A stretch of DNA of 29,431 bases from DASQPA01 sp035644215 (GCA_035644215.1 DASQPA010000164.1:1-29431); one strand, 5' to 3'; counted from the stretch's first letter, positions 1-8,545 are shown. The notes: generated from the letters alone by a model not told the origin. Translations and numbers: made by a program.

Positions 1-2139
1 GCCCAGAGCCAGAGCGCCTTCCTGGCCGGCACCCTCTCCGGGGTGAGCGTCGACTCCCTGGGGCGCATCGAGCTCGCCCCCCGGGCCGAGCGGCTGGCCG
101 CGGTCGCCGAGCCCTTCCTGTTCTCCGCCGCGGTCCGCGCGGGCAGCGGTAAAGACGGCGAGTCGTGGGTGGTGGGGACGGGCAACGCCGGCAAGGTGCT
201 GGCGATCGACCGCCAGGGCAAGGTCGCCGAGCTGTTCGCCGCCCCCGAGCCCGAGGTGTTCGCCCTCTGGGTCGACCCGGACGGCACCGTCTTCGCCGGC
301 ACCTCGCCGCGCGGCAAGGTCTACCGCATCCCGCCCGGAGCCGGCGGCAAGGGGGAGATGTACTTCGATCCCGGCGAGACCTACATCTGGGCCCTGGCCC
401 GCGGCAAGGACGGAGCGCTCCTCGTCGCCACCGGCACCCAGGGCAAGCTCTTCCGGGTCGCCGACGACCACGGCAAGGGCAAGGGGACGGTGCTCTACGA
501 CAGCGACGACACCCACATCCGCACCTTGGACGTGCTGCCCGACGGCGACCTGCTGCTCGGCACCGCCGGCGAGGGGCTGATCCTCCGCCTCGGCAAGGAC
601 GGCCAGGCGCGGACGCTCTACGACGCCAAGCAGCCCGAGGTGGTGGCGCTCGCCACCGCGCCGGACGGCACCAGCTACGCCGCCGTGGTCTCCTCCGAGG
701 CCAGCCTGACCGAGCCGGCGAAGCCGGCCGCCGCCCGCCCGGCCCCGGGCGCCGGCGGCAAGAAGGGTGGGGGAGGGAGCCAGCCGACGGTGACGGTGAC
801 CGTCGAGGGGGAGGGCGCCGAGGCGGCGCCGGCCGCGGGCCGCAAGGACACCGGGCCGAAGAGCGAGATCGTTCGCATCTCGCCCTCCGGGGTGGTCGAG
901 AAGGTCTGGTCGTTCAATGACGAGACCGTCTACTCGCTCCTCTGGCAGGGCGGCTCGCTGTGGGTGGGGACGGGGCTCGAAGGCAAGCTCTACCGCTACG
1001 AGAACAACCAGATGCTGCTCGAAAAGGCGGTCGACGAGCGCCAGATCATGGCTCTCCTGCCCGGCGCGGCCGGCCCGGCGTTCGCCACCACCAATGGCGG
1101 CGCCCTCTACCGGATCACCGCCGGTCGCGAGGAGAAGGGGACCTACACCAGTCCGCCCCTGGACGCCGGCCAGGTCGCCCGTTTCGGCGCCTTCCGCTGG
1201 CGCGGCGACTCCCCCGAGGGGAGCGCCGTCCACCTCTCCTTTCGGAGCGGGGTAAGCGCCGAGCCCGACAAGACCTGGTCCAACTGGACCACGCCCAAGG
1301 AAGGGGACGAGGTCTCGCTCTCCGACCTGCCGCGCGGCCGCTACGTCGAATGGCGGGCCGAGCTGCAGGCGGGGAAGGGGGGCTCGCCCCGCCTCTACGA
1401 GACCGAGCTTTCCTATCGCCAGGAGAACCTGGCGCCGCACGTCGACGGCCTGACGGTCTTGGAGCCCGGGCAGATCCTGGTGCCGGCCAACTTCAATCCC
1501 AGCAACCAGGTCTTCGAGCCGGCTCACCCCAACCGCGAGGGGATCTTCACCACCCTGGAGCCCGCCAACCCGGACGAGGGAGGGCGGGTCAAGCCGCTGT
1601 GGAAGAAGGGCTACCGGGCCCTGCGCTGGGCCGCCTCCGACCCCAACGACGACAAGCTCGTTTACTCGCTCTGGTTCCGCCCTGCCGAGCGCGCCCGGGA
1701 GTCGACCGAGTGGATGAAGGTGGCCGACAACCTGGACGAGGACCGATACAACTTCGACGCCACCGTCCTCCCCGACGGCATCTACCGGTTCCGCCTGGTG
1801 GTCTCCGACCGCAAGTCGAACGACCCCGCCGAAGCGAAGACTGCCGAGCAGGTGAGCGAGCCGGTGGTGATCGACCAGGCGCCGCCGGTCCTCTCCCAGG
1901 CCGAGGTGGTGGACGGCGTGCTCCACGTCGCGGTCCAGGACGCTCTGTCGCCCATCCGCGAGGCGGTGGCGAGCGTCAACGCGGCCGACTGGAAGCCGGT
2001 CCAGGTGGCCGACGGCCTCCTGGACGGCAAGACCGAGCGGCTGCTCCTCGATCCGGCGCCCAAGGGGGGGTTGCTGCTGCTGCGGGTGACCGACGCGGCT
2101 TACAATGTGGTGACTTTCGATCTGTCGAATCGGCACTAG
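1..2139 (+). CDS. Beta-propeller-like repeat protein, 5'-truncated by window edge
   Basis: The reading frame is open from base 1, before the first possible GTG start at 43, so the true start is probably upstream; 712 residues are visible. The first ~370 residues repeat a pattern of Gly-rich strands such as VGTGNAGKVLAID, FAGTSPRGKVYRI, VATGTQGKLFRV, LGTAGEGLILRL and VGTGLEGKLYRY, typical of NHL/WD40-type beta-propeller blades. An Ala/Pro/Gly-rich low-complexity insert interrupts them around 710-850. The C-terminal ~340 residues look like beta-sandwich modules (SNWTTPKEG, RYVEWRAEL, IYRFRLVVSD). No catalytic motif is visible. Such proteins are usually exported, but the N-terminus needed to show a signal peptide is outside the window. 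The specific function is unknown. Confidence 0.75.
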   Translation, partial: AQSQSAFLAGTLSGVSVDSLGRIELAPRAERLAAVAEPFLFSAAVRAGSGKDGESWVVGTGNAGKVLAIDRQGKVAELFAAPEPEVFALWVDPDGTVFAGTSPRGKVYRIPPGAGGKGEMYFDPGETYIWALARGKDGALLVATGTQGKLFRVADDHGKGKGTVLYDSDDTHIRTLDVLPDGDLLLGTAGEGLILRLGKDGQARTLYDAKQPEVVALATAPDGTSYAAVVSSEASLTEPAKPAAARPAPGAGGKKGGGGSQPTVTVTVEGEGAEAAPAAGRKDTGPKSEIVRISPSGVVEKVWSFNDETVYSLLWQGGSLWVGTGLEGKLYRYENNQMLLEKAVDERQIMALLPGAAGPAFATTNGGALYRITAGREEKGTYTSPPLDAGQVARFGAFRWRGDSPEGSAVHLSFRSGVSAEPDKTWSNWTTPKEGDEVSLSDLPRGRYVEWRAELQAGKGGSPRLYETELSYRQENLAPHVDGLTVLEPGQILVPANFNPSNQVFEPAHPNREGIFTTLEPANPDEGGRVKPLWKKGYRALRWAASDPNDDKLVYSLWFRPAERARESTEWMKVADNLDEDRYNFDATVLPDGIYRFRLVVSDRKSNDPAEAKTAEQVSEPVVIDQAPPVLSQAEVVDGVLHVAVQDALSPIREAVASVNAADWKPVQVADGLLDGKTERLLLDPAPKGGLLLLRVTDAAYNVVTFDLSNRH

Positions 2140-2143
2140 AAGA

Positions 2144-2200
2144 GCACGGACGCACGGACGCACGGACGGGACACGGACAGACTCGGACGGGAGCACGGAC
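2144..2200. repeat. 8-bp tandem repeat GCACGGAC, three perfect plus degenerate copies
   Basis: Three perfect back-to-back copies of GCACGGAC occupy 2144-2167. They are followed by degenerate copies carrying the CGGAC core (ACACGGAC, ACTCGGAC, GCACGGAC) up to 2200. The array fills almost the whole gap between the propeller gene and coaD and ends shortly before the coaD start. No clear Shine-Dalgarno sequence is seen between it and the coaD ATG. Confidence 0.75.
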
Positions 2201-2205
2201 TACCT

Positions 2206-2709
2206 ATGCCGCCACGGATTGCCGTTTACCCTGGGTCTTTCGATCCCATTCACAATGGGCATCTGGACATCATTGAGCGGTGCAGCCACCTTTTTGACGA
2301 GGTGCTGGTGGCGGTCCTTCATAATGAGGAGAAGCGGGCCCTTTTCACGGTTGAGGAGCGGGTGGAGATCATCCGCGAGATGGTGGGGGGGCGCTGCCGG
2401 GTGGAGAGCTTCTCGGGCCTTCTGGTCGATTTCATGGAGCGGGTGGGAGCGCGGGCCGTGGTGCGCGGTCTGCGCGCCGTCTCGGACTTCGAGTACGAGT
2501 TTCAGATGGCGCTCATGAACCGGCGCCTGAACCCGCGGGTGGAGACGGTCTTCATGATGCCCAAGGAGGACTACAGCTACCTGTCGAGCCGGCTGGTCAA
2601 GGAGGTCTACGCCCTGGGCGGCGACCTCTCCGGCCTGGTCCCCAAGCCGGTGCTCGAGCGGCTCCGGCCCCGCCTGCGCCCGGCGGAGGTCGGCTCCGCG
2701 GCGGGCTGA
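2206..2709 (+). CDS. coaD: Phosphopantetheine adenylyltransferase (CoaD)
   Basis: This enzyme transfers AMP from ATP to 4'-phosphopantetheine to give dephospho-CoA, the penultimate step of CoA synthesis, in the cytoplasm. The N-terminus AVYPGSFDPIHNGH carries the nucleotidyltransferase HxGH motif (His16, His19), with GSFDP just before it. The C-terminal signature is present as YSYLSSRLVKE. At 167 residues it matches the usual family length of about 160. The ATG at 2206 lies directly ahead of the conserved start, although the upstream region is repeat DNA without a clear ribosome-binding site. The stop codon overlaps the ATG of the next gene by one base (TGATG), which suggests co-expression. 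Confidence 0.97.
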   Translation: MPPRIAVYPGSFDPIHNGHLDIIERCSHLFDEVLVAVLHNEEKRALFTVEERVEIIREMVGGRCRVESFSGLLVDFMERVGARAVVRGLRAVSDFEYEFQMALMNRRLNPRVETVFMMPKEDYSYLSSRLVKEVYALGGDLSGLVPKPVLERLRPRLRPAEVGSAAG

Positions 2710-3758
2710 TGAGCCTCGACCGCTTTCTCCTGCGCATGCCCAAGGTGGAGCTGCACGTCCACCTGGAGGGGACCATGCGCCCGGCCATCCTCCTCGAGCT
2801 GGCGCGGCGCAATCACATCGACCTGCCGGCCCGGGACGAAGCGGGCCTGAAGCGCTGGTTCCGTTTCCAGGACTTCGAGCACTTCGTGCAGATTTATCTC
2901 ACCTGCTCCTCGGCGCTCCGCAACCCGGAGGACTTCGAGCTCCTGGTGTTGGACTTCCTCGCCGAGCAGGCCTACCAGAAGGTTGCCTACTGCGAGGCGC
3001 ACTTCACCATCGGCACCCATGTGATGGCGGGGCGGGACGGCGACGAGATCCGGGAGGCCCTGGCCGCGGCGATCGCCGAGGGGGAGCGCCGCTACGGGGT
3101 AGTGCTGCGCCTCATTCCCGACATCGTGCGCAACGTCGGCCCGGCGGTGGCGGACGTCACCCTGGAGTGGGCGCTCGCCGGGCGGGAGAAGGGGGTGGTG
3201 GCGCTGGGGCTCTCGGGGAGCGAGTCGCGTTTCGGCAGCGAACCGTTCCGCCCACACTTTGAGGCGGCCGAGGAAGCCGGCCTCCACCGGGTGGCGCACG
3301 CCGGCGAGCACGCCGGGCCGGCGGCGATCCGCGGGGTCCTCGCGGACTGCCACCCGGAGCGGATCGGCCACGGGGTGCGGGCGATCGAGGACCCGTCGCT
3401 CGTCGCCGAGCTGGCGCGGCTCCAGATGCCGCTCGAAGTCTCCCCGAGCTCGAACGTCGCCCTGAAGGTCTTCCCGTCCTTGGCCGCCCATCCGTTCGAT
3501 CGGCTGAAGAAGGCTGGCGTCCCGGTCTCGGTCAACACCGACGATCCAGCCTTTTTCGGCACCAACCTGACCCGCGAGTACCTGCACCTAAACCAGGCCT
3601 TCGGCTACGGCCCGGCGGAGCTCGCCGGCCTCTCGCTCGCCGCCCTCCGGCAGTCGTTCCTGCCGGCGGAGCAGAAGGCCGCCCTCGAAGGGGAGCTCCG
3701 GGAGCGGTTCGCGCGCCTCGGCGAGGAGATCTTCGGCGCTCCGGTCGAGCCGGCGTAA
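2709..3758 (+). CDS. Adenosine deaminase family protein (adenosine or aminodeoxyfutalosine deaminase)
   Basis: This is a metal-dependent TIM-barrel deaminase of the adenosine deaminase family, 349 residues. Metal and catalytic motifs are visible in order: PKVELHVHLEG (HxH, His16/His18), HAGE (His197, Glu200), ERIGHG (His221) and NTDDP (Asp278/Asp279). Family knowledge: these residues hold the catalytic zinc and hydrolyse the 6-amino group of adenosine-type substrates. The central GLSGSE and the PLEVSPSSNVAL stretch also resemble the aminodeoxyfutalosine deaminases of the futalosine menaquinone route, so the substrate cannot be fixed from sequence alone. It starts one base inside the coaD stop, and the sigma factor gene follows after nine bases. 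Confidence 0.9.
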   Translation: MSLDRFLLRMPKVELHVHLEGTMRPAILLELARRNHIDLPARDEAGLKRWFRFQDFEHFVQIYLTCSSALRNPEDFELLVLDFLAEQAYQKVAYCEAHFTIGTHVMAGRDGDEIREALAAAIAEGERRYGVVLRLIPDIVRNVGPAVADVTLEWALAGREKGVVALGLSGSESRFGSEPFRPHFEAAEEAGLHRVAHAGEHAGPAAIRGVLADCHPERIGHGVRAIEDPSLVAELARLQMPLEVSPSSNVALKVFPSLAAHPFDRLKKAGVPVSVNTDDPAFFGTNLTREYLHLNQAFGYGPAELAGLSLAALRQSFLPAEQKAALEGELRERFARLGEEIFGAPVEPA

Positions 3759-3767
3759 GGGCCTGCC

Positions 3768-4376
3768 ATGTTCTTTGGGGATGCCAAGATCAGCCGGCTC
3801 GTCAGGCGGATCCGGGAGGGGGTACGACGCGAAGAGAGCGCGGCCGCGCTCCATGCGTTGCTCCATCCCCGCGTCGAGCGTTTTTTCCGCCGGCGCGGTT
3901 TTTCAACGGAAGAAAGCCGCGACCTAACACAAGACGTCTTCCTGCGTGTCTATACAGGTATTGAAGGCTTCGCGGGCCAGTCTTCCTTCGAGACCTGGTG
4001 GCAAGCGATCGCTCTCAATGTCTACAAGAATGAGATCCGTAGGCGCAAGGCCGCGAAACGTGACAAGGTGGAGAAATCGATAGATGACAGGGACCCCGGG
4101 GACGATCACCCTTTCGATCTGGAGGAGGTCGCCCCGAACCCGCTGGATCGACTGATCGACAAAGAACGACACCAGCGGGTCTGGGCTCTGGTCGAGACCA
4201 TGCCCGAGCAGATGCAGATCTGTTTTCGGCTGCGGTATGACCACGACTACAAGTATCGTGAGATCGCCGACCTGATGAAGATCACTGTCCAGACAGTCAA
4301 AGCGCATCTGCACCAGGCGCGCGAGCGACTGAAAAAGCAGCTACCGGACCTCGGCAACGACGAGCCCGAGGAGTGA
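3768..4376 (+). CDS. ECF-family RNA polymerase sigma factor, module A
   Basis: This 202-residue protein has only the two ECF domains. Region 2 spans roughly residues 30-98 and includes DLTQDVFLRVY and FETWWQAIALNVYKNEIRRR, where the -10 element is recognised and core polymerase is bound. Region 4 spans roughly 140-193, with LRYDHDYKYREIADLM and a helix-turn-helix ending in TVKAHLHQARERL that reads the -35 element. An acidic linker lies between them. It sits nine bases after the deaminase gene and overlaps the GTG start of the anti-sigma gene by four bases, so sigma and anti-sigma are very likely translated together. It is a paralogue of the sigma factor at 13302. Its regulon is unknown. Confidence 0.94.
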   Translation: MFFGDAKISRLVRRIREGVRREESAAALHALLHPRVERFFRRRGFSTEESRDLTQDVFLRVYTGIEGFAGQSSFETWWQAIALNVYKNEIRRRKAAKRDKVEKSIDDRDPGDDHPFDLEEVAPNPLDRLIDKERHQRVWALVETMPEQMQICFRLRYDHDYKYREIADLMKITVQTVKAHLHQARERLKKQLPDLGNDEPEE

Positions 4377-5179
4377 ATGATATGTCCGACGATCGAGAAT
4401 TCTTGAAACGCTCCCTGCGGCTGCTCGCCGAGAAGGTGCGCCAGGGTCAGGACCCGGACGCGCATCCGAGCGTCGAGGGCCTCGTCGCCTACCATGCCGG
4501 CGAGATGTCCGACGGGGAGGCGCTCGACATTCAGAGGCATCTCGGGATCTGCCATGAATGTCCGGAGCTGGTCCTGGCTCTCGACGGGTTCACCGACCGC
4601 TCGGGAGGCAAGCCCGGAATCTCTCCCGCCGGCATCGAATCCGCCTGGGAGGAGTTGCGGCAGCGGCTGGCCGCGGAAGGCTGGTTCCAGGGCGGAGCCA
4701 GGAGCTCCCGGTCCTGGAGGCCACTCTCTCCGCCGCAACGCCGCCTCGTCGCCGTCGTGGCGGTGCTGGTCGTGGCCTGCCTGGGGGTCTTTCTGGCGTA
4801 CTCGCCCCTCGACCGGCAGCCGCGGATCGTCGACGCGCCCGGGGAGGATGCACTCGCCCGGGATCTCGACCCACAGACCCGGGGGCCGGTGCAGGAGATC
4901 GAGGTGCCCCGGGCGGCCGGGCACTTTTTTCTCCGGATGGCTCCCGAAGGGCCGCGGCTCGCAGAGTACCGGGTGGAGCTGTGGACCGCCGGCCTGCCGG
5001 AACGGCGGCTGTGGAGCGACCGCTGGCGGCCGGGGCGCGACTCCGGCGATCTCGTCCTCCAGGTCCCGCACGGTTTTCTTCCCGCCGGGGAGTACCGGCT
5101 GCGGCTGCACGCTCCGGAGGACGGGAAACCGGCTCCCGAGCAGCCCGACGTACGCCGCTTTCTCCTCTCGTATCGCTAA
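4373..5179 (+). CDS. Zinc-finger transmembrane anti-sigma factor, module A
   Basis: The predicted partner of the preceding sigma factor has 268 residues. A cytoplasmic N-terminal anti-sigma domain carries the zinc motif RHLGICHEC (His56, Cys60, Cys63), as in ZAS-type anti-sigma factors. A single membrane helix follows at about 125-144 (VAVVAVLVVACLGVFLAY). The remaining ~120 residues should lie outside the inner membrane and end in a beta-rich domain (YRVELWTAGLPERRLW, LPAGEYRLRL) shared with the second anti-sigma factor at 13971. GTG at 4373 overlaps the sigma stop; an in-frame ATG at 4382 is an alternative start. Family knowledge: such proteins hold the sigma factor at the membrane until cleaved or switched by a signal. 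What releases this one is not known. Confidence 0.88.
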   Translation: MNDMSDDREFLKRSLRLLAEKVRQGQDPDAHPSVEGLVAYHAGEMSDGEALDIQRHLGICHECPELVLALDGFTDRSGGKPGISPAGIESAWEELRQRLAAEGWFQGGARSSRSWRPLSPPQRRLVAVVAVLVVACLGVFLAYSPLDRQPRIVDAPGEDALARDLDPQTRGPVQEIEVPRAAGHFFLRMAPEGPRLAEYRVELWTAGLPERRLWSDRWRPGRDSGDLVLQVPHGFLPAGEYRLRLHAPEDGKPAPEQPDVRRFLLSYR

Positions 5180-5184
5180 AGCGG

Positions 5185-5213
5185 TTCGCTTCCCACGCCA
5201 TCAAGACTACAAT
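5185..5213 (+). promoter_or_regulatory. Possible sigma-70-type promoter ahead of the first TPR-CHAT gene
   Basis: TACAAT at 5208-5213 is a good -10-like hexamer in otherwise GC-rich DNA. TTCGCT at 5185-5190, 17 bases upstream, is a poor -35 match. It lies in the 149-base gap between the anti-sigma and TPR-CHAT genes, so the protease could be transcribed separately from the sigma operon. The call rests on motif inspection only. Confidence 0.3.
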
Positions 5214-5328
5214 AGAGATCTTCCGTTTCCTGGAATCGTTCGGCCGGCCGGAGGCGCCTGCCTCCGCTTAGAGGATCGGCCGTGGATCGTCGTGTCGCAG
5301 GCGGACCTTTCCCTGCTGGAGGGCGTCC

Positions 5329-8223
5329 ATGCCTCGGTTCTCGCGGCGACTTCTCGCCTGCCTCGGCGCCCTTGCGGGCTGCGCCGGAGGCGCGCTCGGG
5401 CTGCAGCCCGAGCGGCCGCCGGCCCGGGTCGTCGACCTCCAGGCCGGTCCGGGGGAGGAGCGTGAGCTGGCGGGAGGGGAGAGCCACGTCTACCGCTTCC
5501 GGCTCGCCACCGGCCAGTTCGTGCGCCTGACGGTCGACCAGCGGGGGATCGACGTGGTCGTCCGTCTGCTCGACCCTGGCGGGCGGGAGATCTCGACGGT
5601 CGACGGCGCGCCGGGAGAGCGGGGACAGGAGGAGGCCGAGCTGGTCGCCGAAAAGCCGGGCCTCTATGGGATGGAAGTGCATCCCTTCAAGAGCGGCGCG
5701 AAGCGGGGGAGATATCTCGCCCGCCTGGCCGTAAAGCGGCACGCTCGCCCCGCCGACCGTGCCGATGCCGCCGCCGAGCGTGCTTTCTGGGCGGCCAAGG
5801 CCCTCGCCGGCCCGGCGCCGCGGCAGGCCGCTGCCCGGTATCGGCAGGCCGAGCGCTTCTGGCGCTCGCTGCGCAATCGGCCGCGCCAGGCGGAGGCCTG
5901 CTTCCAACTCGGGCGCCTCGCGATGGCCGACGAGAGGTGGGACCAGGCCCTCTTCTGGTATCGCCGGGCGCTTCCCCTCGCCCGCGCCTCGCACCTCGAC
6001 CGGCGGGAGGCTTTGATTGAGAACGAGCTAGGCCGGAGCCACGAGGGGTTGGAGGATCTCGCAGCGGCCAGCGCCGCCTATCAACGCGCCCTGGAGCTCT
6101 GGAGCCGGCAGAACGATCCCGACCGCGCGGCCATCGCGGCGACCAACCGCGGGAAGGTGCTCCTGCAGCGGGGTGAGATCCTGACGGCCCTGGCCGTATT
6201 CGAGCAGGCGCTCCAGCTCTGTCCCCAGGGGCACGACGCCACACGGGCCACGATCCTCACCGGGCTGGGCTCCGGCTACGCCGCCGCCGGCGACTTCGAC
6301 CGCGCCAACGAGGCTTTCGATCGGTCCCTCGCGCTGCTCCGGCAACCGCAGGAGGGACAACAGCGGGCGGATGCCCTGACCGAGAAGGCCAACGCAGCGG
6401 TCGAGGCGGATGCGCCGGAGCGGGCGCTGCCGCTCTTTCTCGAAGCCTTGCAGCAGCGGCCGGCGGCGGACCTCCATGGACGGGCGGTCGATTTGAATGG
6501 AATCGGCCTCGTGGACTACCAGTTGCGGCGGTTCCAGGAAGCCCTCCCGGCCTACCGGAGCGCTCTGGGGCTCTTCACCCGCAAGCACGATCGGCGAGCC
6601 CAAGGCACGGCACTGATCAACATCGCTTGGGTGCAAAGCGCCCTGGGACAGCAGCTTCCGGCCCTGGGCACCTACCGGCAGGCCCTCGCCCTCGCGCGGC
6701 GATCCGAGCACCGCGCGGCCGAGGCGGCAGCCCTGTACGGCATGGCGGTTGCGGAGCGCCGCCGGGGCGCCCCGATCGCCGCCCGCGACCGGGCCGAGGC
6801 GGCGCTCAAGATCGTCGAGTCGCTGCGGTCGGAGGCCGCCCACCGCGATCTCAAGGCCGCGTACCTGGCGACCAAGCAGGGCTTCTATGAATTCCTGATC
6901 GACCTGTTGATGGAGGAGCACCGGCGGCAGCCGCTCGCGGGCTTCGAGGCGCGCGCCCTGGAAGTCAGCGAACGGGCCCGTGCCCGCAGCCTGCTCGACT
7001 CGGTCGCCGGCTCGCGGGCCGGCTCCGCCCTCGGCCCGGCGCCCGGGGCTCCCGGACCCCGGCCGTTGTCCCTGCGGGAGATCCAGGCGCTCCTGGACGA
7101 CCGCACCCTCCTGCTCGAATACCAGCTCGGCGAGCCGCGGAGCTTCCTCTGGCTGGTGGGGCCGACCTCTCTGGTCAGCTTCGAGCTGCCGGGACGAGCG
7201 AAGATCGAGAGCCTCGCCCGGCAGGTGCACGGCCTTTTCCAGCAGAGCGGGCGCCGACGCACGGACGGGCAGGCGGCCCAACAGAGCGAGCTCGCCCTCG
7301 GCCGGCTGCTCCTCGGCCAGGTCGCCGGCCGGCTGGGCGAAAAGCGCCTGTTGATCGCCGCGCACGACGCTCTGCAGCTGGTCCCCTTCGCCGCTCTCCC
7401 CGACGTGACCACCGGGGCGGAAATCGGCGGCGGGGAGGAGCCGGCGCCCCTCGTCCTGCGCCACGAGGTCGTCGAGATCGCTTCGCTCTCGGTGCTCGCG
7501 ATCCTGCGCGGCCGCCGCCTGGGCCGGCCCTCCTCCCCCGGCCTGCTGGCGCTCTTCGGCGACCCGGTGACCGATCTCGCCGACCCCCGGCTGCGTGGCC
7601 TCCCCGGGGTGGGGGCGGTGCGGCAGCTCTCTCCACTAGGAGATTTCCCGCCCTTGCCGCATGCGAGCGAGGAAGCGGCGGCGATCCTCGGCTTGGCGCG
7701 AGGCGGCGAGGTCCTCCAGGCGCTCGGGTTCGCGGCCACTCGGGAGCGGGCCCTTGGAGGGGACCTCCGCCGCTTTCGCATCCTGCACTTCGCGGCCCAC
7801 GGCATTCTCGACGCGACGCATCCCGATCTCTCGGCGCTCGTGCTCTCCCGTTTCGATTCCCTGGGCCGGCCGCGCGACGGGTCGCTGCGGGCGAAGGATC
7901 TCTACGCTCTCGATGTACCGGCGGATCTCGTCGTGCTCTCCGCCTGCCAGACCGCCCTGGGCAGAGAGGTCCATGGCGAAGGGTTGGTGGGGCTGCCGCA
8001 GGGATTCCTCTCGGCGGGCGCGGCGCGCGTCCTCGTCAGCTTGTGGAACGTCCGCGATTCTTCGACCGCCGAGCTGATGAAGCGTTTCTACTCAGGCCTG
8101 CTGGCGCGCCATCTTTCTCCTGCGGCGGCTCTGCGCGAGGCGCAGGTGGTCCTGTGGCGCGACCCGCGTTGGCATGCTCCCTACCATTGGGCCGGTTTCG
8201 TGCTCCAGGGTGAGCCGAGGTGA
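5329..8223 (+). CDS. Exported TPR-CHAT protease with lipobox, module A
   Basis: The 964-residue protein starts at an ATG placed well after GGAGG. Its N-terminus is a signal sequence with a lipobox (LAGC, Cys18), so it is probably a lipoprotein outside the inner membrane. Residues ~35-140 form a PPC-like beta-sandwich (FVRLTVDQRGIDVVVRLLDPGG), followed by TPR helices (~150-540, e.g. ALFWYRRALPLAR, AAYQRALELW). The C-terminal CHAT domain (~620-960) keeps the caspase-type dyad: His824 in HFAAHG and Cys873 in VVLSACQTALG. CHAT domains belong to the clan-CD cysteine proteases (caspase and separase relatives). It follows the sigma/anti-sigma pair, as its paralogue does at 14817. The anti-sigma C-terminal domain and the mini-protein at 8362 are candidate targets by context only. 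Confidence 0.92.
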   Translation: MPRFSRRLLACLGALAGCAGGALGLQPERPPARVVDLQAGPGEERELAGGESHVYRFRLATGQFVRLTVDQRGIDVVVRLLDPGGREISTVDGAPGERGQEEAELVAEKPGLYGMEVHPFKSGAKRGRYLARLAVKRHARPADRADAAAERAFWAAKALAGPAPRQAAARYRQAERFWRSLRNRPRQAEACFQLGRLAMADERWDQALFWYRRALPLARASHLDRREALIENELGRSHEGLEDLAAASAAYQRALELWSRQNDPDRAAIAATNRGKVLLQRGEILTALAVFEQALQLCPQGHDATRATILTGLGSGYAAAGDFDRANEAFDRSLALLRQPQEGQQRADALTEKANAAVEADAPERALPLFLEALQQRPAADLHGRAVDLNGIGLVDYQLRRFQEALPAYRSALGLFTRKHDRRAQGTALINIAWVQSALGQQLPALGTYRQALALARRSEHRAAEAAALYGMAVAERRRGAPIAARDRAEAALKIVESLRSEAAHRDLKAAYLATKQGFYEFLIDLLMEEHRRQPLAGFEARALEVSERARARSLLDSVAGSRAGSALGPAPGAPGPRPLSLREIQALLDDRTLLLEYQLGEPRSFLWLVGPTSLVSFELPGRAKIESLARQVHGLFQQSGRRRTDGQAAQQSELALGRLLLGQVAGRLGEKRLLIAAHDALQLVPFAALPDVTTGAEIGGGEEPAPLVLRHEVVEIASLSVLAILRGRRLGRPSSPGLLALFGDPVTDLADPRLRGLPGVGAVRQLSPLGDFPPLPHASEEAAAILGLARGGEVLQALGFAATRERALGGDLRRFRILHFAAHGILDATHPDLSALVLSRFDSLGRPRDGSLRAKDLYALDVPADLVVLSACQTALGREVHGEGLVGLPQGFLSAGAARVLVSLWNVRDSSTAELMKRFYSGLLARHLSPAAALREAQVVLWRDPRWHAPYHWAGFVLQGEPR

Positions 8224-8248
8224 GAGGGAGCGCTCCGCTTTTCCTCTC
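8222..8248 (+). terminator. Weak hairpin after the first TPR-CHAT gene
   Basis: GAGAGG at 8222-8227 can pair with CCTCTC at 8243-8248, and the loop contains the self-complementary GAGCGCTC and a TTTT run. It lies at the stop codon of the TPR-CHAT gene. The T-run is inside the hairpin rather than after it, so a terminator role is doubtful; it may be an attenuating or mRNA-processing structure. Confidence 0.25.
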
Positions 8249-8361
8249 GGTGCGCGCCTAAACAACTCGGCCGCATCGGTGTCTCTCGAAGACAGACGCC
8301 CCTGCCTTCCGCCTCCGGTGGGCGCCACGAACGGATCGACCTTCGTAGCGAGGACATTCCC

Positions 8362-8517
8362 ATGCCCGAGCCCAACCCCCCGGCCGAGAGCCAGCCTGAG
8401 TCGTCCGCCCCACCCCAGCGGAAGGATCGCAAGCGAGGAGAAGAGGAAGCGCCGAGCCAGAGCCCCGGCAGCCAGCCCCTGGTCAACGAGAAGCGGCGCG
8501 GCGGCGGGAAGCCGTAA
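8362..8517 (+). CDS. Small disordered mini-protein (51 aa) downstream of TPR-CHAT, module A
   Basis: This short frame starts at ATG 8362, with GAGG about ten bases upstream, and ends at TAA 8515-8517. The product is almost all Pro, Glu, Ser, Gln, Lys, Arg and Gly (MPEPNPPAESQPESS at the start, NEKRRGGGKP at the end), with no hydrophobic core, so it should be intrinsically disordered. Third codon positions are mostly G or C, as in neighbouring real genes, which supports coding. Its position matches that of the 80-residue mini-protein behind the second TPR-CHAT gene, although their sequences differ. No family is recognised. A role as substrate or regulator of the protease is inference from position. 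Confidence 0.5.
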   Translation: MPEPNPPAESQPESSAPPQRKDRKRGEEEAPSQSPGSQPLVNEKRRGGGKP

Positions 8518-8545
8518 GGGCACTCGTCCCAGGGCGTTCCGTACC

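Noticed and set aside
6028..7464. 478-codon minus-strand frame opposite the first TPR-CHAT gene
   Set aside because: It has no ribosome-binding site or domain and lies inside a well supported protease gene; the composition is typical of an antisense shadow.
8174..8545. N-terminal extension of the BamE-like lipoprotein frame back to 8174
   Set aside because: The extension overlaps the end of the TPR-CHAT gene and the 51-residue gene, and would bury the clear lipoprotein signal that starts at 8546.
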